This document shows positions 47,140 to 58,103 of a stretch of DNA of 64,000 bases, in pieces. The notes below the pieces were generated by a model that made no database searches, had not been told where the DNA came from, and saw nothing but the letters and a program-made list of their open reading frames with translations. The first letter of the stretch is position 1; every line of letters begins with the position of its first letter. Origin of the DNA: Rhizomys pruinosus (lineage: Eukaryota > Chordata > Mammalia > Rodentia > Spalacidae); NCBI GenBank assembly GCA_009823505.1, contig VZQC01001016.1, positions 32,114-96,113 on the forward strand, given 5' to 3'. A program made the position numbers and the translations under genes.

Positions 47140-47300
47140 TCAAAAAATCACATGTATTTATATTGGCATGCACATGTGGAGGTCAGAGGACAACTTATAG
47201 GAGTTGTGAGACCCATGTGGGTCTAAAGACTCAAACTCAGGTCGTCAGGCCTAGCAGTAAGCACCTTGACCTGCTGAGCCATCTCACTAACGCAACACAG
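47140..47300 (-). mobile_element. Old B3/RSINE-type SINE
   Basis: 'catgtggaggtcagaggaca' to 'ctgctgagccatctcac' in reverse orientation. Confidence 0.75.
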
Positions 47301-47444
47301 TTGCTTTTCTAAAGGAGCGTAAGTCCTTTTGTGAATAAGCTTCATTTCATGCACCCATTCATCACTTAAAGGATGTACACATGGTTTACTTTTTACAGTG
47401 CATGTTAAATAAATATTCATACACGTTTTTCTTCAATCATTGGC

Positions 47445-47492
47445 TTTAGTCATATAGAGTATGTATACTTTAGTCATATAGAGTATGTATAC
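47445..47492. repeat. Perfect 24-bp tandem duplication
   Basis: Two identical units starting 'tttagtcatatagag'. Confidence 0.98.
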
Positions 47493-48046
47493 TTAGTAAT
47501 TAAGTGTTGTACTTTGTGTTTATTAACTTCCAGAGTAAACCCTAAACTGGCTTCACAGTTTCTGTCACCTCTAACATCTCAACGGCAGTGTCCAAAGATT
47601 CTTGTACTTATGAAAAAATAAAGCTGTGCAGATTTGTTTGTGTGAACAATAACCATTTTAGAAACCATTACATAAGTTATTATGGTTTTTTATTAATTAT
47701 GCCAAATATCTAGTGACTAAGGATGGGAACATTTTGACAATCACTTCCCCGTGATTTATCTGTCTTCTTATACTTAAGTGTTGTGTTCCGTAGTAATTAA
47801 CTTACTGACTAAATCCCAAACCGGTTCCACAGTTTCTGTAAATTTTACATTTCAACCCATTTCAACAACAGTGTACAAGGATTCTTTGCCCATGAAAAAG
47901 CAAATGGTAGCTGATGTATTTTATTTTTCTGAACTAATAACTTTTTAATAAACTGTATTAGGTAGATTACTATGGTTTTATGAAATTATGCCAGCTATTT
48001 AGTGGCAAATCATATGGAACATTGTGTCAATTAGTTCTTGGTGATT
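47493..48046. repeat. Old tandem duplication of a ~275-bp unit
   Basis: 47493-47760 and 47775-48046 align throughout: 'taagtgttgt', 'cacagtttctgt', 'caacggcagtgt'/'caacaacagtgt', 'ttatgccaaatatctagtg'/'ttatgccagctatttagtg'. Non-coding, just downstream of Or56b paralogue 2. Confidence 0.88.
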
Positions 48047-48292
48047 TTTTTTTTTTTGAGACAGGGTCTCCCTTAGCCCCAGCTGGTCTGGAACTTGCTC
48101 TGTAGACCAGGCTGGCCTTGAACTCACAGAGATCTGCCTGCCTCTGCCTCCCGAGTGCTAGGATTAAAGGCATGCACCACCACACCCGGATTAAAGACTG
48201 TTCTTAGCTGCCATATGAGTGCTGGGAATTGAACCCCGGTCCTCTGTAAGAGCAGTCAGCACTCTTAACCACTGAACCATCTCTCCAGCCCC
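48045..48292 (-). mobile_element. Composite SINE: B2-type head joined to B1 (second copy)
   Basis: Poly-T, reversed B1 (48058-48180), then the reversed B2-type 5' half (48181-48292), joined at the same place as in 28901-29195 although the flanks are unrelated. No clear TSD found. Confidence 0.82.
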
Positions 48293-48401
48293 ACATATTT
48301 TCTTAAAACAACATCACATTCAAGTTCTTTGTTCATTAGAAAAATATGGCCTGAACAAAATAGGGCATCAAAATGATGGAAATCCTGCTTTCTTTAACTG
48401 A

Positions 48402-48427
48402 ATTAAATGCAATGAATTGCATTTAAT
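48402..48427. repeat. Perfect 12-bp inverted repeat, 2-nt loop
   Basis: Arms 48402-48413 and 48416-48427 around 'ga'. Contains octamer-like 'atgcaat'/'attgcat' on both arms. Confidence 0.9.
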
Positions 48428-48697
48428 CATCACAAACACAGACAAACTCATGAACTATTCAGTCTGGATGTCTTTCCCTCGGATTCATGGAAACAAAGAA
48501 GAACATTATTTTACTTTTTGAGTGAAGATGTTCCGGTATGCATTTTTTCTATTCTTTAGTTTCAGTTGTTACCATTCATTTGTAATGCTAAATCAAAACT
48601 CTATTGTGTCCATATTATTTACCTTTTACCTTTTATAATCATTGGAGAATAGAATGGATGAATATGTAGAAAGTAATAAAGGAATATGTTCTTGATC

Positions 48698-49660
48698 CTA
48701 GTTACCCTTAAGGCTCAGGCTGAGCACCTTGTATAAGCCTTGTCTCAGCTCCTTGTTCTTGAGTGCATACACCATGGGGTTCAGAGCAGGGGGGATAACA
48801 TTGTGCAGCACATTGAGCAGAACAGGGATGAGAGGGATTTTCATTCCTGCAGTATGAGTGATGGAAATGACAACTATGACTGTGTAGAAGAAAAGGATGA
48901 GGATAAGGTGGGAAGTGCACGTACTCAGGGCTTTGGAAGCAGCTTCTGCAGAGTTCAGCTTAAGCACAGACTGAAGGATCAAAGCATAAGAGAAAATAAT
49001 CAAACCCAGGTCACTTCCCATGAGTGTCCAGGCCAGGACCAGCTGGTTGATACTGTTGATTTTCCTGTCATCACAGGATAGGCTAGTGACCCCAAGGTTA
49101 GAGCAAAGACAGTGCTCAATTTGATTTTGAGAGCAGTACTTTCTCTGTGAAGCCAACACAGGGACCGATATGGGGCCCACACAGTTTCTGAAGGCCATGA
49201 ACACAGTTACTTTGATCACAAAAGATTGAGTAACTATGGAAGGATATCTCAGTGGTTGACAAATTGCCACATACCTATCTATAGCCATGCAGACAAAGAT
49301 ACCTGACTCCATAGTAACAAAACAATGGATGACATACATCTGAGCAAAGCATTCTGGGAGGCTGATTGACTTAGCATTGAACCATAGAATGGCTAAGATC
49401 TTGGGCATGATGGTGGTTGCCAAGCCCATGTCTACTACTGCCAGGACACCCAGGAAATAGTACATAGGCTGATGTAGTGAAGCTTCTTGGTGGATGATGG
49501 TGATGATAAATATGTTGGCTATCAGGGCCAAGAGGTAGATCAGAGCCAGGGGCAGGGAGAGCCAGTGCTGCCAGCTGTGAATGCCTGGGAATCCCATCAG
49601 GATGAACTCAGACACCTGAAAGTTAGAGCTGTTGGATTCTCTCGGATCCTGAAACATCAT
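48698..49660 (-). CDS. Or56b: Class I olfactory receptor, OR56B type (paralogue 2)
   Basis: Intact 320-residue odorant receptor, same strand and length as the paralogue 18.2 kb away. Motifs: NSS glycosylation site at residues 10-12; [19 protein letters not shown] in TM1; [17 protein letters not shown] in TM2; [17 protein letters not shown]; loop cysteines in KYCSQN and [38 protein letters not shown]. It keeps the usual DRYVAIC, where paralogue 1 has DRYLAIC. Two ATGs at the start; a clean acceptor lies 3 bases upstream. Downstream DNA shares patches with the 3' flank of paralogue 1 (around 48485-48690 and 30210-30450), so more than the exon was duplicated. Confidence 0.95.
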   Translation of the reverse strand: MMFQDPRESNSSNFQVSEFILMGFPGIHSWQHWLSLPLALIYLLALIANIFIITIIHQEASLHQPMYYFLGVLAVVDMGLATTIMPKILAILWFNAKSISLPECFAQMYVIHCFVTMESGIFVCMAIDRYVAICQPLRYPSIVTQSFVIKVTVFMAFRNCVGPISVPVLASQRKYCSQNQIEHCLCSNLGVTSLSCDDRKINSINQLVLAWTLMGSDLGLIIFSYALILQSVLKLNSAEAASKALSTCTSHLILILFFYTVIVVISITHTAGMKIPLIPVLLNVLHNVIPPALNPMVYALKNKELRQGLYKVLSLSLKGN

Positions 49661-49663
49661 TTG

Positions 49664-49681
49664 CTAAGGAGAAAAAGTTAA
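49664..49681 (-). promoter_or_regulatory. Candidate splice acceptor of Or56b paralogue 2
   Basis: Minus-strand 'aactttttctccttag' ends 3 bases before the first ATG. A strong polypyrimidine tract. Confidence 0.6.
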
Positions 49682-50004
49682 TGTTATTACTCTGATTAGC
49701 GCAGTGACGTTATTAGAAAGGGACATAGCCCAGATCATGATATGCAGGGGAATCAACATCTTCATTATTCTCATCCTGCCATTCTAGTTAATTCAAAATC
49801 TGATGACTTATGGGCTCTAAGAGGTGGTATATTTTATTTGTTAATTCTTCAAAACTATCCCTGAAATTCCATAACACAAGCCATATGTGTGATATCTCCT
49901 AACAGATGAATGGAACATTACAGACTCAGAACCCCATTCACGATCAACTCTGCAGTGGTCATAAAGCAATAAAGATGAAAGTAATATGATATCACACTGT
50001 GGCT

Positions 50005-50166
50005 GTTTTTTTTTTTTTTTTTTGGTGTTTTTGAGACAGGGTCTCCCTGTAGCTCTGGCTGTCCTGGAACTCAGTCTGTAGACCAGGCTGGCCTTGAACT
50101 CACAAAGATCCGCCTGCCTCTGCTTCCCAAGTGCTAGGATTAAAGGTGTGTGCCACCATGCCCAGC
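50005..50166 (-). mobile_element. B1 SINE, 12-bp TSD
   Basis: Flanked by 'cacactgtggct' at 49993-50004 and 50168-50179. Confidence 0.95.
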
Positions 50167-50389
50167 CACACTGTGGCTTCTGAATTTGGTTTTGGTTATA
50201 TGATGATTGCCTCCAAAAGCAAACGTGTGAGTAAAGAATGTCTTTGATTGAAGACAACTTTCTTAGATATGAAATTATATTGATATATATGTATACATGA
50301 ATTATACATGTAATTTAGAATCATGAAATGCTAATGCATATTTGTTACTAAATCAAGTTGAAGCAATGTATTAGATCTATTCTACCTGG

Positions 50390-51040
50390 GAAACTGATTC
50401 ACCTACCAGAACTGGATGTTAAGACCCTATTGCTGCAGACATTACACATATGACCTATAGTACAAACAAAGAAGATCCGACTTCAGAACCTCTTCCCTAC
50501 TGCCTCGCATGCACAGTGTGGAAAGGTGCTATGCAAGCTACAGGAAAGAAAAATAACCATCATCTTTACCACTGAATCCTCTGAATGACAGTAAGAACTG
50601 GCCTGGCAAGATATGCACACTGGTGTAAGGGTGGCACAAATATTATGGGAGTGACTAACCACTCTTTAAATGTATTTAAGTCTGCTTCCTACCATGGAGC
50701 CTGTGTTGACATTGTTATCAGGCCTAGGAACCAGAGGCTAGATAAGTTACAAGACCTAGAGGAGAATCTAATGGTAAATTGCTGCTAAATAGTTATCATA
50801 TTAAGCTGACTCATAGTGACTTATTGTTCTACCTATAGATTAATGCAGCAAAGCTAACTTATGAAACAGATAGTGATTAACACAGAAATCTACAACTGAC
50901 CAGCATTCAGAGAACAAGAGGCTACAGAGTGCTTGTCTCTGAACAGGAAACCTGTGTCAAACTTTTGGCCTCAAGTCTCAGGGATCACTGTGGGAGAGGG
51001 AGCAGAAAGATTGTAAGAGCCAGAGAGGATCTATAGGCCT
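50390..51040 (+). mobile_element. Lx-type L1 3' end
   Basis: 'taagaccctattgctgcaga', 'ggaaaggtgctatgcaagc', 'ggagcctgtgttgacattg' and 'gcagaaagattgtaagagcc' match the Lx 3' UTR segment at 32890-33520 in order. Confidence 0.7.
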
Positions 51041-51192
51041 TATTATATATAATATATGTATGTATAAACTTTATGTACATATATAAATATAAAAATATGT
51101 ACACTATAAATGTATGTACAGTATAAATGTACAGTATAAATATATATACACTAATATACATAAATATAATATATACATTATAAGTATATATA

Positions 51193-51236
<44 letters not shown>
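51040..51236. repeat. AT-rich low-complexity tract with (AT)n
   Basis: TATA/TGTA repeats followed by a pure (AT)n at about 51197-51232. Confidence 0.95.
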
Positions 51237-51239
51237 GTA

Positions 51240-51970
51240 CCTTAAATTGGATGGGGCACAATAGGCAGAGGTGCAAGTGGGAGAGAGAATGTAAATAACA
51301 TCAATTTCTATTGTTTGAAAATAACAGAAAATAAAATAATTTTTTTAGACATTGTATTAAGGAAGCTAAGAACTTGTATATCTATATACAGACATGTAGT
51401 ATTTAAAGAAATGTAATTGATTGTTGTGAAACTAAGCTACATTTTGATATCTATTTTAATACTTAAAATTATATGACATTTATATAGAAACTATTCATAT
51501 AAAGGTTAGTTCATTATCATGGAGTTGATAAACTTGTGCACCCAAGAAATAAAATCATGTCATTTTGCCAGTCACTTTCTCCTTCCTGTCTCCACAATGG
51601 TAATGAACAAAGAACTTAATAGCTAGTGTTGTAGCTCAATCTTATCTTTTTAATCCACTTTAATTATAAAGTGTAAGCATCTAGAAAATAGAATGGAATA
51701 ATAGATCTGCTTCTAGGCTATGAAGTTGATGCAGGGAAAGGGATAATGATTCATTCTTCCTTACAATATAAACTGATACTATGACTGGAGTTTTCATGCA
51801 ACAGTAGCAAGGGGAAAACCATGGAGAGCCCTAAGTTTGGAAGGGTAATCGTAGACTAGAAATGGAATTTTCTGTATTCTGAAGAGATTATTTCCTATAA
51901 AGTGACATAAAAACCTGTTTACTTCCATCAGGTTTCCTTTACAATTACAAATTTAGTAATAATACTGGCT
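51240..51970. other. No recognised gene or repeat
   Basis: Nothing recognised; the first 100 bases may be the end of the Lx element. Confidence 0.4.
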
Positions 51971-51974
51971 TGCG

Positions 51975-52192
51975 GTGGCTGGAGAGATGGCTCAGTGGTT
52001 AAGAGTGTCGACTGCTCTTGCAGAGGACTGGGTTTGAATCCCAGCACCCACATGGTGGCTAAAAACCATCTTTGACTCCACTTCCAGGGGAATCTGATTC
52101 TCTCTTCTGACATCTGAGGCATTGCACGACATGGGTGCACCCACCTACATGCAGACAGTACACTCATACACATAGAAAATAATAAATAAAAA
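51975..52192 (+). mobile_element. B2-type SINE (older)
   Basis: Head 'ggctggagagatggctcag', no internal duplication, A-rich tail. Imperfect flanking 'aatactg' repeat. Confidence 0.9.
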
Positions 52193-52631
52193 AGAATACT
52201 GACTTAATGATATATAAATAGCTGTAATCTGTTCAATCTGTTTTCAAGTCTCTCAAGAAAAGATATACTCTGATCAATAATGGAGTGCTAACTAAATGAA
52301 TGCCATGTTTCTAACACTAATATATAATGCTTTCAAATCTATATAACTTTGTTTTTTAAATGAAAAAAGATTATTGCATGAAGGATGAGGTACATTGCTG
52401 TGGTAAGTTGAAGTATAAATCTAATATTTATAGATGACAACTTTGAAAATGTCTGTTGTCTATCCTTACCTTAAATTCCATTCACAGCTTATGTCTTTGT
52501 CAGTCTTCAAACATGGAAACCTATGTTCTCTCAAAATGACAGTGACATCACCCAGTCTGTTTAAATATCTGAAGAGTTGGAAAAGAGTGTTAGATATAGC
52601 TATCCGGTATGAGACATGTGACTCATATTCC

Positions 52632-52668
52632 TTTTCTTTTCTTTTCTTTTCTTTTCTTTTTTTTTCAC
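52632..52668. repeat. (CTTTT)n microsatellite
   Basis: Six or so pentanucleotide units. Confidence 0.95.
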
Positions 52669-52703
52669 GAGCCATGCAGTTCATCTTTCTTGAATTCTCC
52701 TTC

Positions 52704-53900
52704 TTTTTTTCCCACAATGTTTATTGATAGATACAAGTACATAAAATCAGGGCATGAACATGATTTGATAGATTAAGTAGACTAAATTTCAATATTATAA
52801 CAAGGGAACAGTTCAAATTCTCACCATTTGTTTCACACCAACAAAAACCACTTCAAGGGCATTAATGATCTCTCAGATCTGATCTGTTTTGTGCAAGTAA
52901 ACCATGTTTCCTTTTTAAAAAGACTGTGCACTTACCCAGGCTCAAGGATATTGAAATATAGCACATAAAGCCCATTACTAGAGGTAGAAATACAGGCAAT
53001 ATACTATTGCAGCAACAACCATCAATTACAGTTAAGGATTTTCTGTAACAACCAAATGGATAGTCTAATATTACAACAACTCAAGTATTACTGAGCAAAG
53101 TGCATTTCTACAATGTTCAGTGTTTCTACTCAGTTTTCTAACTTTAAACAGCCTATGATAATTGGTAACAGAGAAGGACCTTGCTTGAGAACCTATGATG
53201 TAATTATTGCATGTTGTTAATATCTAAACATTAAAGATATTCCTAAAATATTGGATGGTAGCTTATGATTAAGACATTACATTACAAAAAATCTTATGCA
53301 GAAGAAAACCCTTATTGACGTGCTTCTGCTTTAAATATTGTGCCCCCAAATGAGGTCCAGTAAGCACACATCGTGTCATGATCCCCCTGCATTGGCCTCC
53401 ATGATACTGCCGAGATGATCAAACAATGTCAGTCCATCTTCTGAGGAGGCTGAATTTCCATTAGCTGCTTAGTTCATATTCCCTTTCTAAAGAGCCAAGA
53501 AGGCAGGTGAGAAGTTACAGTGCTGTGAAATGATCAGGGACTCACCTCCAGATATTTCTGTGTGTCCTGTCACAATCTAAGACTGATGCCTTTTTCAATG
53601 ATCGTTTTGGGTCAGGAAAAACAGATATTCATGTTCAGCATGAACAATTTCACTGAATTCCAGCTTAGAATTTAGTTAATCAACATTTCTCAGGAAAAAA
53701 TTATGTCATTTAGCTGGACTACTGAAATCAAATCTGTATTTTTGAGAACACTGTAATCCATTAGTTTGTACTTATAACTACTGTTCAATTTAACAAAGAC
53801 TCTCTCCATGTAGCTACTAAAGCAAAAACATTCTCTCACTACTTCAACTTCCTTTTTACACTGTGTAATACCTCATTTCTGAATATCAAAACAGGGGGCT
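52704..53900 (-). pseudogene. Probable processed retrocopy (3' UTR-rich mRNA), parent not identified
   Basis: Read on the minus strand, a repeat-free 1.2-kb sequence ends in AATAAA (plus-strand 52720-52725) followed about 10 bases later by an A run (52704-52710), as in a polyadenylated transcript copied into DNA. No long frame; a 50-codon open stretch near 53690-53850 (minus) might be the end of a coding region. I do not recognise the parent and found no certain target duplication. An unannotated 3' exon of a real gene is an alternative. Confidence 0.5.
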
Positions 53901-54009
53901 AAATGCAATCTGGTTCAAGAGCAGAGGCTTTGTAAAGAAGTCAGAATGCTGCTATTTATGTGGCTGCATGTCCCTCAAGACCCCAATCCCCTGGTGACTG
54001 TCCCTTTGT

Positions 54010-54251
54010 TATTTTTTAATTTTATTTATTTTTGTATGTGTATGAATGTACTGTCTGCATGCAAGTTTGTACACCCGTGTCATGCAATGCCGTGGAGGTC
54101 AGAAGAGGGTGTCAGATTCCCCTGGAACTGGAGTTCTCCTGGAATTGGAGTTTCAGACGGTTCTCGGCCACCATGTGGGTGCTGGGGATCGAACCCGGGT
54201 CCTCTGTAAGAGCGGGTGGCGCTCTTAACCGCTAGGCCATCTCTCCAGCCC
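54010..54251 (-). mobile_element. B2-type SINE (young)
   Basis: Reverse element with internal duplication. TSD 'ggtgactgtccc' on both sides. Confidence 0.95.
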
Positions 54252-54667
54252 GGTGACTGTCCCCTTGAACTGACTTAGCTGTTAAAAGTACAACTCAAGA
54301 TGAGACTCAAAGTGCTTGTGTGAGAATCAGTAAAACCTGTACAGGAGGAGGCAAAAGCACTGGGTAATTTCATATGCGTGTACAGTTCATGTGCATTTTT
54401 GCTGCTATGTATACATGTGGGAAAGGCAAATTATCTGAATGAAACCCCGTCATTATTATTTTATAGTCGTTCTTCTGCTTTGGGGTCACAAATTTTGAGC
54501 ATGTACACAAATTCTCAAACTCACACAACAAAGTATTCCTTTATTCATAAATGGTTTCATGTGTCCATTTGAATGACCTTGTTCATTGAGTGCTTCGGAC
54601 TGCCCCAACCAGGCTAGTGACTTTGAGAAAAACTTTAGATAATATGACGTGTAATTCTCAAGAAATG

Positions 54668-54783
54668 TATTTGAATTGAGCTATGTCTTTAATGCCAACA
54701 TTCAGGAGGCAGAGCTCAAGGGGTTGACGTATCAAGTTCCAAGCCAGACAGGATGGCATAGGAAGACCCAGTCTTTAAAAAAA
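54668..54783 (+). mobile_element. Old B1 SINE shared with copy A
   Basis: Counterpart of 15303-15438, with a central deletion. Confidence 0.7.
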
Positions 54784-55402
54784 GTATTTATCTTTCAAGC
54801 GATGTGGATGACATTACAGAAGTTGGATCATATTATGCATTTAAAATAAATTAGTATAATCAAATGCCCTAGTTTGGAAACAGCAAAGGTGGTTTAAAAA
54901 ATTTTTATAATAAAAGGTGAAGGAATTGCTTTCCATTTATCTTTATTTAGTGAAATGATGTTTCCCCAGTTTTATAAATTGTAAAGATAGAAATGATTCT
55001 GAGACCAAAATTCATTAAATTTTATAGTATAGAGATAACTTAAAATACATTTCCTCATTTATGGTAGTTAATTGTCTTACTGACAAAACTTTGGAAAACA
55101 GTATTTTGTATTGTCTAACTTTATTTTGATATTATGGGATTGTCAATCTTTCCATAAATCTGTGCATCCCTAACATTCTTCCTAATATGATGTCTTGAAA
55201 ATGCAGATGGAGTGGGTCTAAAGATAACTGCCAACAATAGCAAAAATAATCTAATGGACTGTGAATTATAACTTTCTGTGTCATTACAAACTGTGTGAAT
55301 TTTTCTCAAATATTTATGGGATACTTGTACATTTTGGAATTCCATACTGAGATTACCTAGATGTTAATCAAAGTATGTGGTCTTTGATATTAAATTATTG
55401 TA

Positions 55403-58067
55403 TGTGTGGCCAGATGACCCATTATGGCTAAATATAAGAGATCTGGTTTCTTTCCCTAGAAAGTGGGTTTACCTAGAAGGTGGGTGTGCTGGATAGCTTT
55501 AGTGTCAACTTGATACACCTGGGTTGAGGGAACCTCAATTGGGGAATTGGCTCCATTAGATTGGCCTGTGGCCACATCTGTGGAGTACTGTCTTGATGGT
55601 TGAGCAGGGTGGGAGGGCCCAGCCAACAATGAGTGGTGCCACCCTGGGCAGGTTGTTGTGTACTGTATAAGAAGGCAGGCTGGGCATGAGCCAGGGGAGC
55701 AAGCCAGCGAGCAGCATTCCTCTATGGCTTGTGCTTCAGGTCCTGCCTCCAGGTTCCTGCCCTGAGTTCCTGCCTTGGGCTCCCTAAGTGATGAACTGTG
55801 ACCCAGGAGATGTAAGCGGAGTTAACCCTTTCCTCCCCAAGTTGGTGTCGGTCAGAGTGTTTTGTCACAGCAATGGAAGACAAACTAGAACAGAAATTGG
55901 TACCAGAGAGTGGGCTATTGCTGTGACAGACCTGACCTTGGTGCTTTGGGGAAGGATTGTGGAGGCGTTTGGAACTTTGGGCTGGGAAGATCATTGAATG
56001 CCTAAAGATCGTTGCTGTGGAGCTTGGAGCAGTTTTGCTGAAGGAGTTGTAGAAGATGGAGGCCTGGCTTGTGAATTTCTAGTTTCAAAGGAAAGCAGAG
56101 ATCATCAGGACTGTTTAATCTGTGGGTTCTGGTCAGCTGGGGCTGAAGAATCAGCTGTAAGTAACAAGAGACCAGAACCTGAAGGGAAGTCTTTGTTGTA
56201 CTGGGACAATTGATGCTGGTTAGCTGGGGCCGAAAAATCGGCTGTAAGTAACAAGAGACCAGCATCACTGTGGTGAAATCTTCTGGGAAGAATTTCTTCA
56301 GGGTCAGCAAGCACAAGCTATGTTCCAGAAGGGGCCTGAGTCCCCATCTCAAGCCAGAAGCAGGACTTGGGAATGTGTAAGAGTCTCCTATATGGTTCTG
56401 GTGTTGAAATTTGAGGGGTTCACAGAGAGTATCCGAAGCTTGGCACTGTGAGAGGTCAGGAAAGACCATTGGTGGAAGTGCACCTTGGTTGCAGTGAAGA
56501 CCCCAGGATTTCAGTCATGGAGAGAAGCTGAGGCTTTGCACCAGGAGAGGTCAGAGGAGACCATTGGTGAAGGTGCTGCCTCAGTTTCAGTGGTTGACCA
56601 CCCTGCCCTTTTTGCGACGCATGCCTAGGACCATGGGACGACCCACCAAGAGCCCAGCACAGCGTTGGTGAAATGGTCGTATCTCCCTGGGCCTTCGAGT
56701 TAAGCTGTTGTGTGCCTACTGATGAGCATTAGTCGGAGGAAGGGGAGACTGCTGAAACCCTTTGGAGCCCAGAAGATTGTGAGTCCAGTGTCCAGCCTTG
56801 CTATTTTGCTGGACTTAGTTTTGTTTGAGAGTGCCTGATTCTTCCCTTTGAAATAAGACAGTACTTGTTTTGGATTTTACAGCAGCCCACAGTTAAGACA
56901 CTTTTAATAGACTGAACTTTTAAGTGTTTGGGACATTTTAAGGACTGTGGGGCTTTTTAAGGTTTGTACTGTCTTAGGTTGTGATTGTTAACATCCATAC
57001 TTTGGGGATAAGAACTGGAAAGGTGGTGGTTTAATAGTGATGTGTTTTTTGTGTGTCAAGTTGACAAGGGGTCAATTGTGCTGGATAGCTTTAGTGGTCA
57101 ACTTGATACACCTGGGTTGAGGGAACCTCAATTGGGCGAATTGGGGAATTGGCCATTGGATTGTCTGTGGCCACATCTGTGGAGTATTGTCTTGATGGTC
57201 AAGCAGTTGGGAGGGCCCAGCCACCGCGAATGGTCTATCACCTGGCAGGTTGTGTGTACTGATAAGAAGGAGGGGCTGCAAATGAGCCAGGGGAGCAAGA
57301 CCAGTGAACAACATTCCTCCCATGGCCTGTGCTTCAGCTCCTCCACCAGGTTCCTGCCATTCCCTGATTCCTCTGCCTTGGGCTCCCTAAGTGATGAACT
57401 GTGACTCAGGAGATGTAAGCTGAGTAAAACCCTTTCCTCCTTCCAAGTTGTGTTGGTAAGAGGTGTTTTTGTCACAGCAATGAAGGCAAACTAGAACAGT
57501 GGGTTTCACCCCCAATACCTAAAAGGCTGGCAGGAGGAAAGGGAGCCCTGCTCCCACCGTCATGGTGCATAAGTTGCACTATCGGCGTCTCCTCAACCCC
57601 CAGGGGAGTGAAACATGAAGTGTAGCATTCCTAAGCCTTATACCTCCTGAGGCATGTCCGCCCTATTCTCTGGAGGCAAGTGGCACAACCCATAAGCCTT
57701 ATTTCTAGGGCGTCTCGGTGGGGGTGGGAGATAGCTACAGTTTTTCCTATTCCCATAAAACTTAGCCAGCCATTGCAGAACGCACATACACTTCTCCTGT
57801 CTCACCCACCTCCTGGTCAAAGAGCCCAACAAAAATATATAAGTGATTAAACTCCTGCAATAATCAGTTTCACTTGCTGATACAACTCCCAGGTCTTTCT
57901 TCGGATCTGTTCCGGTTTGCTGTCATTAGGAGGACTGCTCTGCTCCTTCCACTTCCTTCCTTGTGGCCCCTGGCAGTTGAGCCATGGCTGGGCATGACAG
58001 CCATACCTAGGGCCAATAGGCTGGTGACCTGGGAGGCAGGACCCTCACAATGTGGGGGATGCCAACA
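55403..58067 (+). mobile_element. Solo LTR (6-bp TSD) interrupted by a full MaLR element
   Basis: Starts 'tgtgtggcc' and ends 'ggatgccaaca'. TSD 'attgta' at 55397-55402 and 58068-58073; copy A keeps the empty site near 18940. LTR sequence is 55403-55484 plus 57504-58067, about 646 bp. Probable polyadenylation zone near 57840-57865. Class II (ERVK-like) by TSD length. Non-coding. Confidence 0.9.
55485..57498 (+). mobile_element. Complete MT-type ERVL-MaLR element, LTR-internal-LTR
   Basis: 5' LTR at 55485-55892 (408 bp) and 3' LTR at 57077-57498 (422 bp), both starting 'tgtgctggatagc' and ending 'aactagaaca'. A tRNA-primer-site-like 'attggtaccagagag' follows the 5' LTR and a purine tract 'acaaggggtc' precedes the 3' LTR. 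The 1184-bp interior has no retroviral gene, as usual for MaLR; the 155-codon minus-strand frame there is chance. 5-bp TSD 'gtggg' at 55480-55484 and 57499-57503. An internal imperfect direct repeat of about 90 bp lies at 56131-56266 (shared 'gctgtaagtaacaagagacc'). Confidence 0.92.
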
Positions 58068-58103
58068 ATTGTACTCAGTGTTTTACTTCTAAATTCTATT
58101 TTA

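Noticed and set aside
56002..56469. 155-codon minus-strand open frame
   Set aside because: Lies antisense inside the non-coding interior of the MaLR element. No retroviral motif.
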